The translations under genes and the position numbers were made by a program. A model generated the notes under the pieces. It made no database searches and was not told where the DNA came from. It saw only the letters and a list, made by a program, of their open reading frames with translations. Positions 1 through 12,652 of a DNA stretch of 64,000 nucleotides are shown one piece after another. Origin of the DNA: Nemopilema nomurai (taxonomy: Eukaryota; Cnidaria; Scyphozoa; Rhizostomeae; Rhizostomatidae); assembly GCA_003864495.1 (NCBI GenBank), contig ML133460.1:813942-877941 (forward strand). The letters are read 5' to 3'. Within the stretch, counting starts at the first letter, position 1. Each line of letters starts with the position of its first letter.

Positions 1-1209
1 GGGGGGGGGGGCTGACCCCACCTCGGCGGACGATGCCTCTCTGTCAAGCACCATAACTGGTAAAAAGGATTGCCCATGGTAGACAACGGTGAGTGACATC
101 CTTGAACCAACGGAATAGAGAGGTACGTTTGAAAAACAATCCAGATTAGATTGATCAATCTGGTTTCTTGCAAGGACTTAAAGGGTTGTGATGCCTACTC
201 TACATAGTCATACGAATTCTAAAAAATGTTGTACCAAGGCCAAATCAGAAGGCAAAAGCGTTACGTCATCGACTAATTTAAGGTTTGAGACTTGAAAGTG
301 GCTAAAGTGGATCTCCATGATTTTTTGAAGCTGCATTGGTACCAATCCAGTCGAGAATCTGATGCTTTTCTGTCAATGCCTGTGCATATGTCTGGTGCAA
401 CTTTGCACCAATTAAATGTTTGGCGCAAATTTTGGCCCCTTTACATCATTTTGGCACATAAGTGTATATAAAAGGGATTCCTTCATTTTTTCTTATTCTG
501 GTAATATACTCTAAACGAGAATTTTTTTATTGTAGCACTATCCTAATGTTAAAAGGGCGTTTTCCGCACATTGAAGCACGGGAAAGGTCTTAGCAAATGG
601 AACCAGACTTATTCAGGCTCGCCTGTTTTTCACTTGGCCACTCTACGCGAGCCAAGTTCATATAGTTCGATCAAGAATTGGCTTGTATACTTTGTCATAG
701 CAATAGAATTTGACTCATAAAGACCAATTTCAGAAACAAATAGAAAAGCAAAATATTTTGACAGAAGTGGGTGCTTTTTCGGCTTCCCTTGAAGAATGAT
801 AAACAATAACTTTTCATCTTGTTGCATTCTCATGAGGGTTGGGGGACTCCTAAGATGATTGGGAAACAAAGCTGCATTTCTCCAAGGACCAAACAATGGA
901 ATTTGGATTTGTAAATATTCAAAGTTGAACTCTTCTGGCCTAAGCTACGGGAAGGTAATTATCAAATGGACTCTATCAAGTTACTCCAGGTTTCGATGCT
1001 GGATGTTGGTTAGTTGCATTGTTTTTAATACATTTTCATTTTATTCGATGTGGAACGCCAAACTACCTCCCCCCTCCCCCGTCCATTTCAAGCTCGTTCA
1101 CACGAGGTAAATCAAAAACCAAGAGGAATCCTCGTTTAATATTTAACATTTCACCTCATAAAATTGCTTGAAGGAACATACAAATAAGTAAACAGATATG
1201 CAATTCACT
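1..1209. other. Gene-free 3' flank of copy A
   Basis: Downstream of the copy A ankyrin gene. It holds a G tract at the window edge, a C-rich run near 1,067-1,083 and AT-rich sequence. A short minus-strand open frame (630-896) lacks an ATG and I could not place it in a splice model. Nothing else is supported. Confidence 0.6.
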
Positions 1210-1215
1210 TTTAAT
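1210..1215 (-). terminator. Candidate polyadenylation signal, copy A gene
   Basis: ATTAAA on the minus strand, about 60 nt past the TGA stop of the ankyrin/coiled-coil gene. The same hexamer lies at the same distance in copies B and C. Confidence 0.45.
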
Positions 1216-1272
1216 GCACAATATAGAATTTACTTAGAGATTCGAAGTTGTTTATCTAATGTTGACTTTTGT

Positions 1273-4200
1273 TCAAAGGTCCGAATCTTCATTAGAGTTC
1301 TTTCCTGCACTTGCAGTTTTGTCTGATGCAGCCCCACAATATTCACTCTTACATTCCGAATCTAATTCCTGTTGAGATTGAGGGATAAAAGATGTATCAG
1401 TTCCAACTCTAAGCATATTGTGGTAGTAATTAAAGGCATTTGATAGTAGGAACAACTTGAAGTAGAAACAATTAATTCCGTATGTAAATATTTCATATTT
1501 CTTCCCAGAAATAGTTAACGCATGTGAAAGAATGAAGGAAACAATATATTTAGTCTTCTCTCCGAAACGGTGACTTAATAACAAACAGCCTTCTAGGAAT
1601 AAAAAGTTAGTTTGTCTCTTCTCCATTAGGTCCTACTTGATATCGTGCTCTACTTTTACACGTATTTGATCAATTTTCAACAACAACAACCAACTGCAGA
1701 CTTTGGGGCTATTCAAAAGTTACGGCTTTTCCAAGCAACCCTCCCCCCATTTTTTTTATTACAAAGCAGAATCTTATTATAATATATTTACAAAGGAAGG
1801 ATTTTCAAACGCCATCCATTTTTCATAATGTTTTAAGCAACAAAATCAAGTGCCAGCAAACAAAGATTCACTAACCTAGAATGGAGTCAAATCAGTGGAC
1901 ACTTACCTCGGAACCAGTGCAAGGCATTTGTCGCAGGCCATCTACGTAGCATTTCTTGACTTTTGACGACTTCAATCTTAAAATTACAATAATAGACATT
2001 TACATTGGCGGCCGTATTTTGATCGATGAAATAATATCTGATTAATTTGAAGACTGTTTTAGTGACGCTACTGAAATGCACGCTACACCTGGCAAAACAT
2101 GGGACATCAAGATTAGACTAAATGACATCCTAAGGAACTTCTGTTCATTTTAGTACTCCTGGTAGAACGTCGTCAAAAAGGATCGTCAAAAAAGAGAAGG
2201 AGGCACAAAAGGTATGTTTACTTACGCCATGTCTAGTGATTGGATACTCTGACAAAATTGGTCATTTGCGTTCAGGCACTGCAGGTATAAAGCCTCGATC
2301 TGAAAGAGAATAATTAATGAAAATATATGGTCTTGAAATCAGGATGCACCATATATAATTTTGCTTGCCTTCTAGTGGCTTTTCAAGGAGCCATACTTTA
2401 AGAAAAATCTAGCCAAATCTGTATTAGTGGAGTGTTATAGTCGGGGCAAGGATAGGAATAAGGGTAGCATTCTATTAAAAGGCATAAATTTGCGAATTGT
2501 GAATACACACCTTTTTGTTTTCTGTAAGTAGACGTGTATTCTTGGTCATTAGCTCGGAAACCTGTATAAAACACGATTAATAAATAAAGATAATACATAT
2601 TTTGAAAGAAAAGTAGAGAGACGGAATCATCAAAAATAGAAGCATACTGCAATAATTTACAAATTTGTTTATAAAACTTTTTACTGTACCTGAAATTCTA
2701 GGCTTCGCCTTTTCCGATCTATAAGGTGGTGTTGAGATTCGAATCTTTGTATTGACATCTAACAAACAAATGCAGTAATATCTTTGAAAATTGGACAACG
2801 CGAAAACTATTTAATATTGTCTGCTAATCACAAAGGCTGTTCGATTGATGTTTCCAAGATGGTTTTCACGTTTCGTCTCAACTATTTCACATTTCATCCA
2901 AGAGACCTATTTCCGACAAGGAAGGTAACTGTTGTATAAGATTATCTGAAAAATATCATCAATTATTAAATGATCCCAATCGTAATGAAAGCCATTCCTT
3001 TGCACAAGCTCTGGTTCATGCTTTCATCAAAAAAGGTGAACAACCTTTGCCCTCTGACCACTGGTTAAAAGTTAACCCTTGCTTTGTTAAGAAATATATC
3101 TTGGACCATTTAAACACATTTAGTTTCGACTCATCTTTTATGACGGAAGGTTGGATCAAACTCTTCCATTAGAGTTTGGCAAGGTGCTGGCAAGTTACAC
3201 AAACACGAAAGCTCGTTGTGTATTTATAACGAGCGAAGTCTACAGTAAATGTGGTTCCGTGATCTCTGCTGGCTTGGAGTGGCTACAAACCTTTGAACTG
3301 GAGCATTCCTCTCGTAGTTGGTCTCTTTCAGCCTTCAATTCCTTGTATTTAACTGTCAGTTTCTGATAATAAGAAACGATTCTTTCTCTGAATTTTGCAG
3401 TGAATTTGCATGAGTTAACCAACTATGTCTTTCAAGGTTATTAACTAACGTGGAATAATTCTATGAAGAAAGAATGAAATAACGCTAATATGCGCTCTGT
3501 AGTACATGCTTGCTTCCAGATTGATTAGCATACGGACCAAATGCAATAGTATCAAGAAGTCTAAATATGAAGTTTTTCTAAATGTTAATGAATTTACTTG
3601 CAGCACAAAAACATTTCTTGCCAACATCAGTCTCACCTTAAAGTCGTCAGCCTTTTCTTTTATATCTACAAGACAAGGGAAATGTTGAACCTTCTTTGCA
3701 CATCAAAAAAACAAGTTAAATTTCGTTCCAAATTAATGTCATAAGGACAATATTATTATTTGCTTCTCACCTGTTTCTTTTCTCTCTATCTCGTATTGTA
3801 ATTGTGTGATGTGGCAAAAGCAGTGCTTGAGCTAAAATTGAAGCATACATTACGATCTTGATAATGGCGAATCCTTTATTATTGAGTGAAAATGAGAATA
3901 AAAAATTTGTAGGTAAGATACCGATTATGTAAAGAGCCTAACGTTTCAATGCTATTTGCAGAAATATACTGCCATTTGATATTAATAGGACGCGAACCAA
4001 AATGGACATCTTGCAAGAGGGAACAATTTCTAAATTAGTTGCCAACCTTTGCTTCATATTTGTTGTTTTCCGCGAGTTTCCATCTTGAGTCTTCTAGAGA
4101 AAAAGGTAGAACAACTTTGGTGACACTATTTAGAGAAGAATTTTATGTTCAGAATGTTGGAGGCGTCTGGACCAGTATATTCTATATACATACATCACGA

Positions 4201-7200
4201 TTTCAATACTCTGACAGTAAGATAGAAAAGCTTGTTCAGTCAAAAAAGAGAAAAGAAAATTCAAGTAGCTGTCGATTGCAAGTGCTAGTGGGAATACCTT
4301 TTTGCTGGCCTTCATCCACTTCGTAGATCTAAAACAATGAAGTGAATAGACCATAAGTATCACGAGAGGCAACGGTAAAAATAGAGAATGCTTCTAACAG
4401 TTCTAATACTTAAAGTAATTTGTAAATAAAACGTCTCTTGACAAGGAATGAAGCCATTGAAGCTTGTTTGTCGTAGATTAAATTTAAAATCGCACATGCG
4501 GTCTAGTTTTTTTCAATACTCAAATGTAAACTTAAGATAAAGTATTAGAGACGAAAATAGGAGACGTTCTAGAATTGGATAATAGAAATATTTACCGCCA
4601 AATTTTTCTTGCATTCAGCCAGCTCTAAAAAGATTAAAAAGAAATAAAGTTTGAGTTCAACGATTTTCAATATAAGATTGTTGAATCTGAAGAACCGCGA
4701 GCAGAGTAACAAAGTGATTGGAAAGTGATGGCAAGGAAAACACACCATTGCGAAGCTTGAACATTGCTTTTAGATTCATCTTGTGATTTTCATCAATCTG
4801 AAAGAAAATAATTGTATCAAAAATAGAATAGTTTCAAGTAACTGTTTAAACAAATGGAGAACGAAGAGACCACAATTTGCTGCAAAAGCAGTGTTTGCTG
4901 AAATTACTGATATTGATTTAAACATTTCATCTTTGTTGTTCTTACGACGATAGAAAGAAACACTCGAATCATCTCATTATGTATGGTCTGGATCTAAACA
5001 GGGCCTTCTTGTTATTTGGCAACAATTGCCGACAACCAAAGCCAATAGGCGATGCTTACCATTTCAAGTTCTGATCTTACTGAATCATTCTCTCTCGCAG
5101 CTTCTTTCAAATTCGCTTCATGCTCAAACCTTTCTATTGCGAGTTGCTTCTCTAGGCTGTTGCACTTCTGAAGCAACTGTTTCTTCTCCATAGAGAGAAG
5201 ATTCACTGCAGCATCGTAGTCTTCCAATTTGCAACACGCATCGCTATACTGTTGCTGGCAAACCACAATTTCTGACTTTGAACGGCTATACTGTCTTTCT
5301 GTGTCACTCAAATTCGTTTTCAATGTTGTATTTTCTTCTCTCAGTTCCTCGCTCTTCTCTGCTATCTCGCCAATGCTACCCAAACGCGACTTCAAATGGT
5401 CTATTTGAAGTGACAGGTCTGCTTTTTGTAGGCTCAAACCTGAAATTGTTTCCCGTTGTTCTTTGCAAATCTCTTCACTCAACTTGTATTTATCCTCAAG
5501 CTGACCATATTTGTTTTGGGTGTCTGAAAGCTCTTTCCTCAAACTTTCTCTCTCGACATGTGCCTCTAGATATTTGAACTCTTCATTCTCCAGGCACTCT
5601 TTCAGCTCAACTATGGATTCACTGAGTTGTGTAGCTTTCTTCTCCTTTTCCTTAATCTTTGACGTAGCCAGTGCAAGTTCAGTCTGCAGTTTACAATGTT
5701 ATCACAACTAGCTTCGTGTTGGCTTGCAGAATTTTCAAGTTTGATTACTTTTTCCAGCAAGCCCTCGTTCTCTTTTTCGAGCAAGCCTAGCACCACCTCG
5801 TATTCGCTGTTCTTTCCTCCCAGTACAGCTGCATCAGTGCGCAACATCTCATTTGTTATCATCAATTCACTATTCTTAGAAGCCATTGAATCCATCTGGC
5901 TCTCCTTTTCGATCTGCAATGGAGATTTCTTCGCAAACCACTTCGGTCGGTGGACAACTTTTGCAGCCTTGTCTTTAGCTCCGCATTTTCTCGCTCAGTA
6001 AGAGCTAACTTACGCAGCCTGTTTTCCTGTTCATTGCTCCTCAGCAATGCTGCATCGTATTTGCTTTGAAGATTTCTAAATTCTGCCTTCTGGGCTGTTA
6101 CATTGTCTAGAATGCGCTGATGCTGATGAAAGAAGTTGCGAATTTGCTCCTCTGCCATCTTAGCCCAATTCCCTATCTTCATTTGGGAGGTATCCTTTTT
6201 GATCGGGAGATGTTGGTTGATTCCTTCCTCCATGAAACTTTCTGCCCAAGACCTCAACTCAAGGATTTTGGAGTTTACTAGATCTACAACATCCTTCCAA
6301 TTGTCTTCTTTTCCTGCAAATACAATTAAGGGCACCCTTGAACACTGGATACTTTGCTTTCTTTTACAAAAAGAAGCAAGTAAGTCTGCCTAACATGTAA
6401 TCCTAGATGTCAAGAGAATCAATTTCTCAGCCGGAAAAATCTCTAAACCAACTGATATATGCCGCAAGCATAATTCGAGTGTTTCAATTACAAAGCAAGT
6501 ACTTAGCTAGGACGGGAGAATCCTTTTTCAGCTTCGTCAGTGATCAAAATTTAGAAAATTACGTCTTACATAGATGTAATCAGTGGCGTAATGTGGTTAA
6601 AAAAGCAAGTGATTAAAGCAAGAAATATCGAAAATTCTTCTTGGAATGGAAACAACTCAATGCTAGCGTCTGAAACTGTTTCATAAATGGCAGTATCCTG
6701 ACCTGATCCAGTCGAGGGGCTCTCATTGCTATCTACAGACGGAGGAATGCGTGAAAAACCATCTGTGACAACATTCAGCATTGTTGACATGACTGGGGTA
6801 GGGGTGTCACTGTCAACAGAAGCTGATGGTTGGCTGGAAGGGAGATCTTCCTGTTGCTGCTCAGAGACGGCGGTCTCCAATGTTGCAGATGATGGGGGAT
6901 CTGAAAAGACAAAGTTACGATTAGATAGTCGAAATATGAACTGATTTCAATTTATTTATTAAAGGAAGTACAATTCACGGGCTAACCAGAAGTTTAAGCA
7001 AGCATCTTACCAACAGGACTGTCTTCCAAGGTCTTGAGGCATTCATCAGAGCCATTTGATTGGCAGTCTTGGCTCACGATGCAGAAGGGATGACTGAATC
7101 ATCGTTGAAACATCATTCAGCATTGTTGACATGACTGGGGTAGGGGTGTCACTGTCAACAGAAGCTGATGGTTGGCTTGAAGGGAGATCTTCCTGTTGCT

Positions 7201-10200
7201 GCTCGGAGACGGCGGTCTCCAATGTTGCAGATGATGGGGGATCTAGAAAGACAAAGTTACGATTAAATAGTCGAAATATAACTTGATTTCAATTTATTTA
7301 TTAAAGGAAGTACAATTCACGGGCTAACCAGAAGTTTAAGCAAGCATCTTACCAACAGGACTGTCTTCCAAGGTCTTGAGGCATTCATCAGAGCCATTTG
7401 ATTGGCACTCTTGGCTCACGATGCTAGAAGGATGACTGAATCATCGTTGAAACATCATTCAGCATTGTTGACATGACTGGGGTAGGGGTGTCACTGTCAA
7501 CAGAAGCTGATGGTTGGCTGGAAGGGAGATCTTCCTGTTGCTGCTCAGAGACGGCGGTCTCCAATGTTGCAGATGATGGGGGATCTGAAAGAACAAAGTT
7601 ACGATTAGATAATCGAAATATAAACTGATTTCAATTTATTTATTAAAGGAAGTACAATTCACGGGCTACCAGAAGTTTAAGCAAGCATCTTACCAACAGG
7701 ACTGTCTTCCAAGGTCTTGAGGCATTCATCAGAGCCATTTGATTGGCACTCTTGGCTCACGATGCTAGAAGGGATGACTGAATCATCGTTGAAACATCAT
7801 TCAGCATTGTTGACATGACTGGGGTAGGGGTGTCACTGTCAACAGAAGCTGATGGTTGGCTGGAAGGGAGATCTTCCTGTTGTTGCTCAGAGACGGCGGT
7901 CTCCAATGTTGCAGATGATGGGGGATCTGAAAGACAAAGTTGCGATTAGATAATCGAAATATGAACTATTTCAATTTATTTATTAAAGGAAGTACAATTC
8001 ACGGGCTAACCAGAAGTTTAAGCAAGCATCTTACCAACAGGACTGTCTTCCAAGGTCTTGAGGCATTCATCAGAGCCATTTGATTGGCACTCTTGGCTCA
8101 CGATGCTAGAAGGGATGACTGAATCATCGGTTGAAACATCATTCAGCATTGTTGACATGACTGGGGTAGGGGTGTCACTGTCAACAGAAGCTGATGTTGG
8201 CTGGAAGGGAGATCTTCCTGTTGTTGCTCAGAGACGGCGGTCTCCAATGTTGCAGATGATGGGGGATCTGAAAAGACAAAGTTACGATTAGATAATCGAA
8301 ATAGGAACTGATGTCTCTTTATTTATTAAAGGAACGACAATTCACGGGCTATCCAGAAGTTTAAGCAAGCATCTTACCAACAGGACTGTCTTCCAAGGTC
8401 TTGAGGCATTCATCAGAGCCATTTGATTGGCACTCTTGGCTCACGATGCTAGAAGGGATGACTGAATCATCGGTTGAAACATCATTCAGCATTGTTGACA
8501 TGACTGGGGTAGGGGTGTCACTGTCAACAGAAGCTGATTGTTGGCTGGAAGGGAGATCTTCCTGTTGTTGCTCAGAGACGGCGGTCTCCAATGTTGCAGA
8601 TGATGGGGGATCTGAAAAGACAAAGTTGCGATTAAATAATCGAAATTTAAAATTATTTCAATTTATTTATTAAAGGAAGTACAATTCACGGGCTAACCAG
8701 AAGTGTAAGCAAGCATCTTACCAACAGGACTGTCTTCCAAGGTCTTGAGGCATTCATCAGAGCCATTTGATTGGCACTCTTGGCTCACGATGCTAGAAGG
8801 GATGACTGAATCATCGGTTGAAACATCATTCAGCATTGTTGACATGACTGGGGTAGGGGTGTCACTGTCAACAGAAGCTGATGATTGGCTGGAAGGGAGA
8901 TCTTCCTGTTGTTGCTCAGAGACGGCGGTCTTCAATGTTGCAGATGATGGTGGATCTGAAAAGACAAAGTTGCGATTAGATAATCGAAATTTAAAATTAT
9001 TTCAATTTATTTATTAAAGGAAGGACAATTCACGGGCTAACCAGAAGTTTAAGCAAGCATCTTACCAAGAGGACTGTCTTCCAAGGTCTTGAGGAATTCA
9101 TCAGAGCCATTTGGTTGGCACTCTTGGCTCACGATGTCAGAAGGGATGACTGAATCATCGGTTGAAACATCATTCAGCATTGTTGACATGACTGGGGTAG
9201 GGGTGTCACTGTCAACAGAAGCTGATGATTGGCTAGAAGGGAGATCTTCCTGTTGCCGCTCAGAGACGGCGGTCTCCAATGTTGCAGATGATGGTGGATC
9301 TGAAAGAACAAAGTTACGATTAGATAATCGAAATAGGAACTGATGTCTCTTTATTTATTAAAGGAACGAGAATTCACGATTAATAAACAAAATTATGATC
9401 TCAAGTCTTTCCATTCACCAAGGTAACCAGTATACAGTATACGTGGCTAAAAGCCCCTCTCTTTCTAAACAGGAAAGAAGCTCATCTTGTTGCTAAGAAC
9501 TCAGCAACAGGATCGTCTTCCATCGTTGTAATTTTTGCATCTGGGCCAAGAGATAGAGACTCTTGAGGAAGTATACCTGAAGTGATGTTCAATTCATTGA
9601 CGGATAAATCAGGTGGTGATGGGGGCAGTTCTAAGCAAAGGACTATGATGTCAAGGGAAGATGATGGTTCTTCAGTCTCGCTCTGCTGTTCCGAGATGGT
9701 GGTGTCCTCGGCTGTTGATGGAGGATCTACAAATTGAAAAGAGGTTTAATAAATTCGAATTGCATCTAGTAATTCTCTTTTAAACAATGGCTAACTTGAT
9801 GTTCTATCAAGAATAACAAAGAGAGAGAGGGGGAGGGCAGTTTTCCCGTATGTTCAACGTCAAAGAAGTTAATATCACCTGTATAGCCGTCACTGAGGAT
9901 AAATGATTCTCTCCAATTGCTCACAATGTTTATATTCGATGCACTCCATTCGAATCACCGTTCGGCCATGTTTGTCTTTTCTGGGTACGTGTGTACGTTA
10001 GAATTTTGATTATTTTGAATTAGGCTGAGGTTTTAATGTTTAATGTTTAAGAACAGATAAGAGTACTTGGCATTGTTGTTAAAAGCAACAAAAACATACT
10101 TCTTCTTCTTAAGGTTGCATGAAAATTGGTTTTTATTTCATATGCATCCGTATTTGTGTAGAATAATTTCCCTTATAAAGCAATTATTTCCCCTACCGAT

Positions 10201-12652
10201 CGAGATCTGCATTTCAACATATTCTGGAGATATAATGCTTGATACAGTGTTTAACTGATTGCCAGTTGAAAGCTCGTTCGTAGAGGAAAGCACTTCCAAT
10301 CCTGAGTCCACCGAACTCTCAATCATAGAAATTCTTCCTTTACTGATGTTTGACTCAACCTCGATCAAGCGTGAACTGCACATCTTGGAAAACCGTTGAA
10401 CAGTATTTGTGGTTTGCAATCCTGAAACACAACTTTCCAATTACTCGTGCTCTATTTGATGCACTAGTATTTGTTGGATATTATCAATGCAAGATTAGCA
10501 TTGTTATCAGCAAGAAGACAGCTATCAATTTATAAAAGACCTTGATTATCAAACCTCTCGATTTCATTATCGGCTGTTTCTCATGGTCAAGCCTGAATTC
10601 TTTCACCATCACATGTACCCTGAAATGAAATTTGGCTTGAAATCTCGACATCTTCCTTTGCAATAACTATTATTGCTCTTATACTCTTTACTACTTGTAT
10701 AAAAAATCCTTCGCTTTCCTTTAGCAATGCACAAATCGTCATAGATTTATCTTTTTAGTGGCAAAGAAGGCAGAATTAAAAACATGGGTTACGTCCTACT
10801 TTCTAGGTTGCGTTTATAGAAGTCTTGAAGACATGTGCCTGAGAGATGATGCTAATCTTATAGATAGATGGTGATTGATTACCGATGGTGACCATAACTG
10901 ATTGCTTCTTCTTCTGCCAGACTGCTGCAATGACTCCGAAAGATGTCGGCATTGTTCTTCAATAAAATCTCCACGCATTCTTCCTGACCTTTGGCGCAGG
11001 CCAAAAGCAGTGCGGTTCTGTTGCAACGACAATAATGGCGTAACAAATACTGTATATCTATTCTAGGTTGATGATAAAAGAATCCAAAATTTTGTGTAAC
11101 ATAAAGAGTTAAAACTTAAAGACAATTTCCAGGATTGTATATGGATGCATTATATCGCAACTTCGATTCAATATTGCAGGATGAAGAGAAATATTCTATA
11201 GAATTTGCTTTGGACATTTTTTGTTATATAGTCACAATTATATTATGATTGGTGTTTCAAACTAATGAGAAATAAAAGTGTTTTCCAAGATTGCATGCAT
11301 GATTTTTCAGCTTTTCTCTATATCCTGCCATTTTAATGAAAGATATCAAAATCGACTAACCTTCCGCTGTACTCCTTAAGATCTGCTTTGGCACCGTTTT
11401 CCAATAGCAACAAAACGACCATTGGTAGGTGGGAATAAACTGCCTGATGCAAGGGGGTCGATAGTCCTTTGGAAACAGAATGCAAGCAGCCACACGTAAA
11501 TGATGTACAAATTAGAAATGTTCTAGCATTAACGAATTATCTATATCTAAACGTGTTATTTTACTTTTAGAAGAAATGTTGTTAGTCCGAGAGAATTTTG
11601 AATTTTGGAGGATGAGTTGCCCAATCTATATCACAACACATTAATATGTCGCTGAATATTAGTTATAGATTTGTTTGACCAATGAAGTTCGTCCATCATT
11701 AAGTTGAATACTCTTTGTTTATCAATTTAAAAAAATCGAAATATTGTTGAAAGAGTTTTGCTCACCATGTCAGTGGCGTCGACATTGACGTTCGCTTCCT
11801 TGACAAGGAACTCGACGATGGCAATCCTTCTCTTGGAAATTGCAAAGTGCAGCGGTGTTATTCCACGTTTGTCTGCCTTGTCAAAATCTAGCTCCTTGGC
11901 ATGTAGAATTTTGACAAGCGCCAGATGATCATTTCCGATAGCCTGGTATAGAACGGTTCAATGTCAATTCAATGTCAACACAGCAAAGATGCGTGACCTT
12001 TTTGCTTACTTCTCTTTAAAAAGCGACACTAAATGTCAGTCAAAATGCCTGATTTTGTCAATATCTAGCTGACTTACCATAAAAACGGGACTTCTGCCAA
12101 CTTTGTCCTCTAAAATTTTGCCATTGAACTTGAAAATAGTCTGCACTGCCTCTAAGCTTCCTGCGAGGCAGCCATAATGAAGGGCAGTTCTACGAGATGA
12201 TCGTGGAATTCTTAACTAATGAAAATTTATAATAGAAAGAGATTATTGATATAAAACCAGTTGTGTGAAAAGAAATAAGGTATAAATAAGCAAAACAGAG
12301 ACATTATGGTCGATAAGCAAAAATTTATTATCATTATAATGTGTATTTAAATACCAATCGTTAAGCTATGTATTAAAATTTACTTTTAAGAAAAATATAC
12401 TTTTAAAGGCAAATTTTAAGACATCCAAGGCGCTGTGGCAATTTTTTTCATTTTATTGGCGGTCTAAATGGAGGAAACTCACCTTCCTTTACCGTCCTTC
12501 TTGTCAACATCAGTTTGCCTTTTACTCAAAAGGCGAACCAGCTTTTCCACCTTATTTTTATAAGCTCTACGATGTAGAGATGGCAAGCTCCACAAGTTCA
12601 ATCCATCCGGATTAGTGCTCGCTGTGGAGCGATGCAACAACTTTGAAAACAT
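1273..12652 (-). CDS. Ankyrin-repeat/coiled-coil protein (ANKRD26-like layout), copy A; frame interrupted
   Basis: Exons, 5' to 3': 12483-12652, 12078-12189, 11766-11942, 11361-11466, 10883-11017, 10555-10619, 10197-10421, 9505-9726, seven repeat exons between 9299 and 7011, 6703-6900, 5060-6313, 4746-4797, 4596-4624, 4298-4328, 4047-4093, 3771-3831, 3637-3665, 3291-3422, 2690-2758, 2511-2561, 2226-2299, 1907-1976, 1273-1368. Exons 1-5 encode six ankyrin repeats (GRTALHYGCLAGSLEAV, ITPLHFAISKRRIAIVEFL, GRTALLLACAKGQEECVEIL). The middle is Ser/Thr/Glu/Gln-rich; the rest is a heptad-rich coiled coil ending SNEDSDL-stop. Lesions: exon 4 is 1 nt short; four repeat exons are 1-2 nt short; the coiled-coil exon lacks 1 nt near 5,692 and 1 nt near 5,918; the donor after 9505-9726 is lost, so translation would end at 9,482. 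Function is not known; ANK plus coiled coil suggests a scaffold. Either a decaying copy or assembly error. Confidence 0.8.
2849..3172 (+). pseudogene. Unidentified coding-like fragment in an intron, antisense to the gene (copy A)
   Basis: A 107-codon plus-strand open frame with protein-like composition (for example LVHAFIKKGEQPLPSDHWLK and NPCFVKKYILDHLNTFSFDS), ending at TAG, with no upstream ATG in frame. It lies in the intron between 3291-3422 and 2690-2758. The block is absent from copy B and carries a 1-nt deletion in copy C. It may be a transposon or retrocopy fragment; I do not recognise the family. Confidence 0.4.
7011..9299 (-). repeat. Array of seven ~344-bp exon+intron repeats, copy A
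   Basis: Seven tandem modules, each an exon of 234 nt (ideal) plus a ~110-nt intron. Exons: 9066-9299, 8722-8955, 8378-8611 (full length), 8035-8267 and 7694-7926 (233 nt), 7353-7584 and 7011-7242 (232 nt). Each begins after a YAG acceptor in phase 1 (G|AT CCC CCA...) and ends GTT G|GTAAGATG, also phase 1. The peptide contains TAVSEQQQEDLPSSQPSASV and ends KTLEDSPV; it is rich in S, T, D, E, Q and P and is probably disordered. Introns are as conserved as exons, pointing to recent unequal exchange. Exon 9505-9726 is a diverged relative upstream and 6703-6900 a diverged relative downstream. Confidence 0.92.
9482..9726 (-). other. Founder-like repeat exon with lost splice donor, copy A
   Basis: This exon is a diverged member of the 234-nt family (same DPPS start and DDPVxxF end). 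In copy B it ends GATCCTGTTG|GTGAGT; here the bases read GATCCTGTTGCTGAG, so the GT is gone and the frame runs into TGA at 9,482-9,484. An in-frame alternative donor, TCAG|GTATAC, lies inside the exon (phase 1) and could rescue splicing with a shortened exon. Confidence 0.6.

Noticed and set aside
630..896. 88-codon minus-strand frame kept in all three copies (also 15,616-15,882 and 30,039-30,305)
   Set aside because: No ATG, no splice context and no recognisable motif; conservation is expected because the copies are nearly identical throughout.
1265..1626. Single 117-codon reading of the last ankyrin-gene exon region
   Set aside because: Only the last 96 nt are exon by the best acceptor (TCAACAG|GAATTAG, phase 0); the rest is intron.
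7000..9343. Plus-strand open frames of 76-90 codons opposite every repeat exon
   Set aside because: They recur because the exon recurs; they are the antisense of a well-supported spliced exon and run into intron sequence without splice logic.
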